From contig JACXUQ010000012.1 in the NCBI GenBank assembly GCA_014763835.1, positions 1 through 13,863 on the forward strand: a stretch of DNA of 13,863 nucleotides. Reading direction: 5' to 3'. The stretch is from Thiotrichales bacterium (GTDB lineage Bacteria; Pseudomonadota; Gammaproteobacteria; Thiomicrospirales; Thiomicrospiraceae). Positions 13,826 to 13,863 of this stretch are shown one piece after another (the stretch's first letter is position 1; the number at the start of each line of letters is the position of its first letter). Below the pieces are notes generated by a model. It was not told the DNA's origin, did no database searches, and saw only the letters and a list, made by a program, of their open reading frames with translations. The translations under genes and the position numbers were made by a program.

Positions 13826-13863
13826 CTCGACTTACCCCTACTGGCGTCGAGTTCTTTGTTTGT
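13784..13863 (+). other. possible 5' end of an ORF running off the right edge
   Basis: An ATG at 13784 within the 59-bp repeat opens a plus-strand frame with no stop to the edge: MATRIKMVKNSLIF, then LDLPLLASSSLFV. The first 14 codons equal those of the frame leaving the left edge. No good RBS is visible. It may be a repeat-borne gene or a chance open frame. Confidence 0.22.

Noticed and set aside
13820..13858. CTCGAC...GTCGAG inverted repeat near the right edge, followed by T-rich plus-strand sequence
   Set aside because: A 6-bp stem with a 14-base loop and an impure T-run, at the window edge inside what seems to be repeat-element sequence; it cannot be judged as a terminator without more flank.
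1..13863. CRISPR arrays, tRNA or rRNA genes, riboswitches
   Set aside because: No regularly spaced repeats, cloverleaf-like sequence or recognisable riboswitch core was seen; the intergenic gaps are short and accounted for.

Overview
The window is 13.9 kb of a gammaproteobacterial chromosome, most likely from a sulfur-oxidising chemolithotroph. Three things suggest this: a complete gamma-type ccmABCDEFGHI operon in System I order, a purH/purD pair, and a flavocytochrome c sulfide dehydrogenase (FccAB). No genus is assigned. Every confident gene is on the minus strand, so transcription runs from high to low coordinates.

Layout from upstream (right) to downstream (left). (1) purH, a small GxxExxY-family gene and purD form one unit, about 13720-10376, closed by two tandem terminators. 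The GxxExxY gene sits between imperfect 31-bp inverted repeats and looks like a cassette dropped between the two purine genes; its ribosome binding site and TTG start lie in one of the repeats. (2) A single 90-aa ComFB-family gene with its own promoter-like site and strong RBS (10251-9979). (3) A 272-bp gap with several hairpins. (4) The cytochrome c maturation operon ccmA-I (9706-3080), tightly packed with ATGA overlaps; ccmD is only 58 aa. (5) A 251-bp gap with two strong inverted repeats. (6) A membrane-anchored tetraheme NapC/NirT-type cytochrome, a diheme cytochrome (FccA) and the Tat-exported flavoprotein FccB (2828-176), ending in a strong intrinsic terminator at 106-130.

The ccm operon supplies the machinery that attaches heme to the CxxCH motifs of the cytochromes encoded just downstream (four in the NapC-like protein, two in FccA). 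FccAB would oxidise sulfide in the periplasm. The NapC-like protein, anchored in the membrane, is a candidate partner linking that reaction to the quinone pool or to another periplasmic acceptor; this is inference from gene order.

Beyond the genes there are three repeat systems. A perfect 59-bp inverted repeat bounds the window (41-99 and 13767-13825), with open frames running outward from both copies. The GxxExxY cassette has its own inverted repeats. A 27-bp near-identical repeat lies in the same reading frame inside both ccmC and ccmF, with a shorter related piece in the gap after the ComFB gene. No CRISPR array, tRNA or rRNA was seen.
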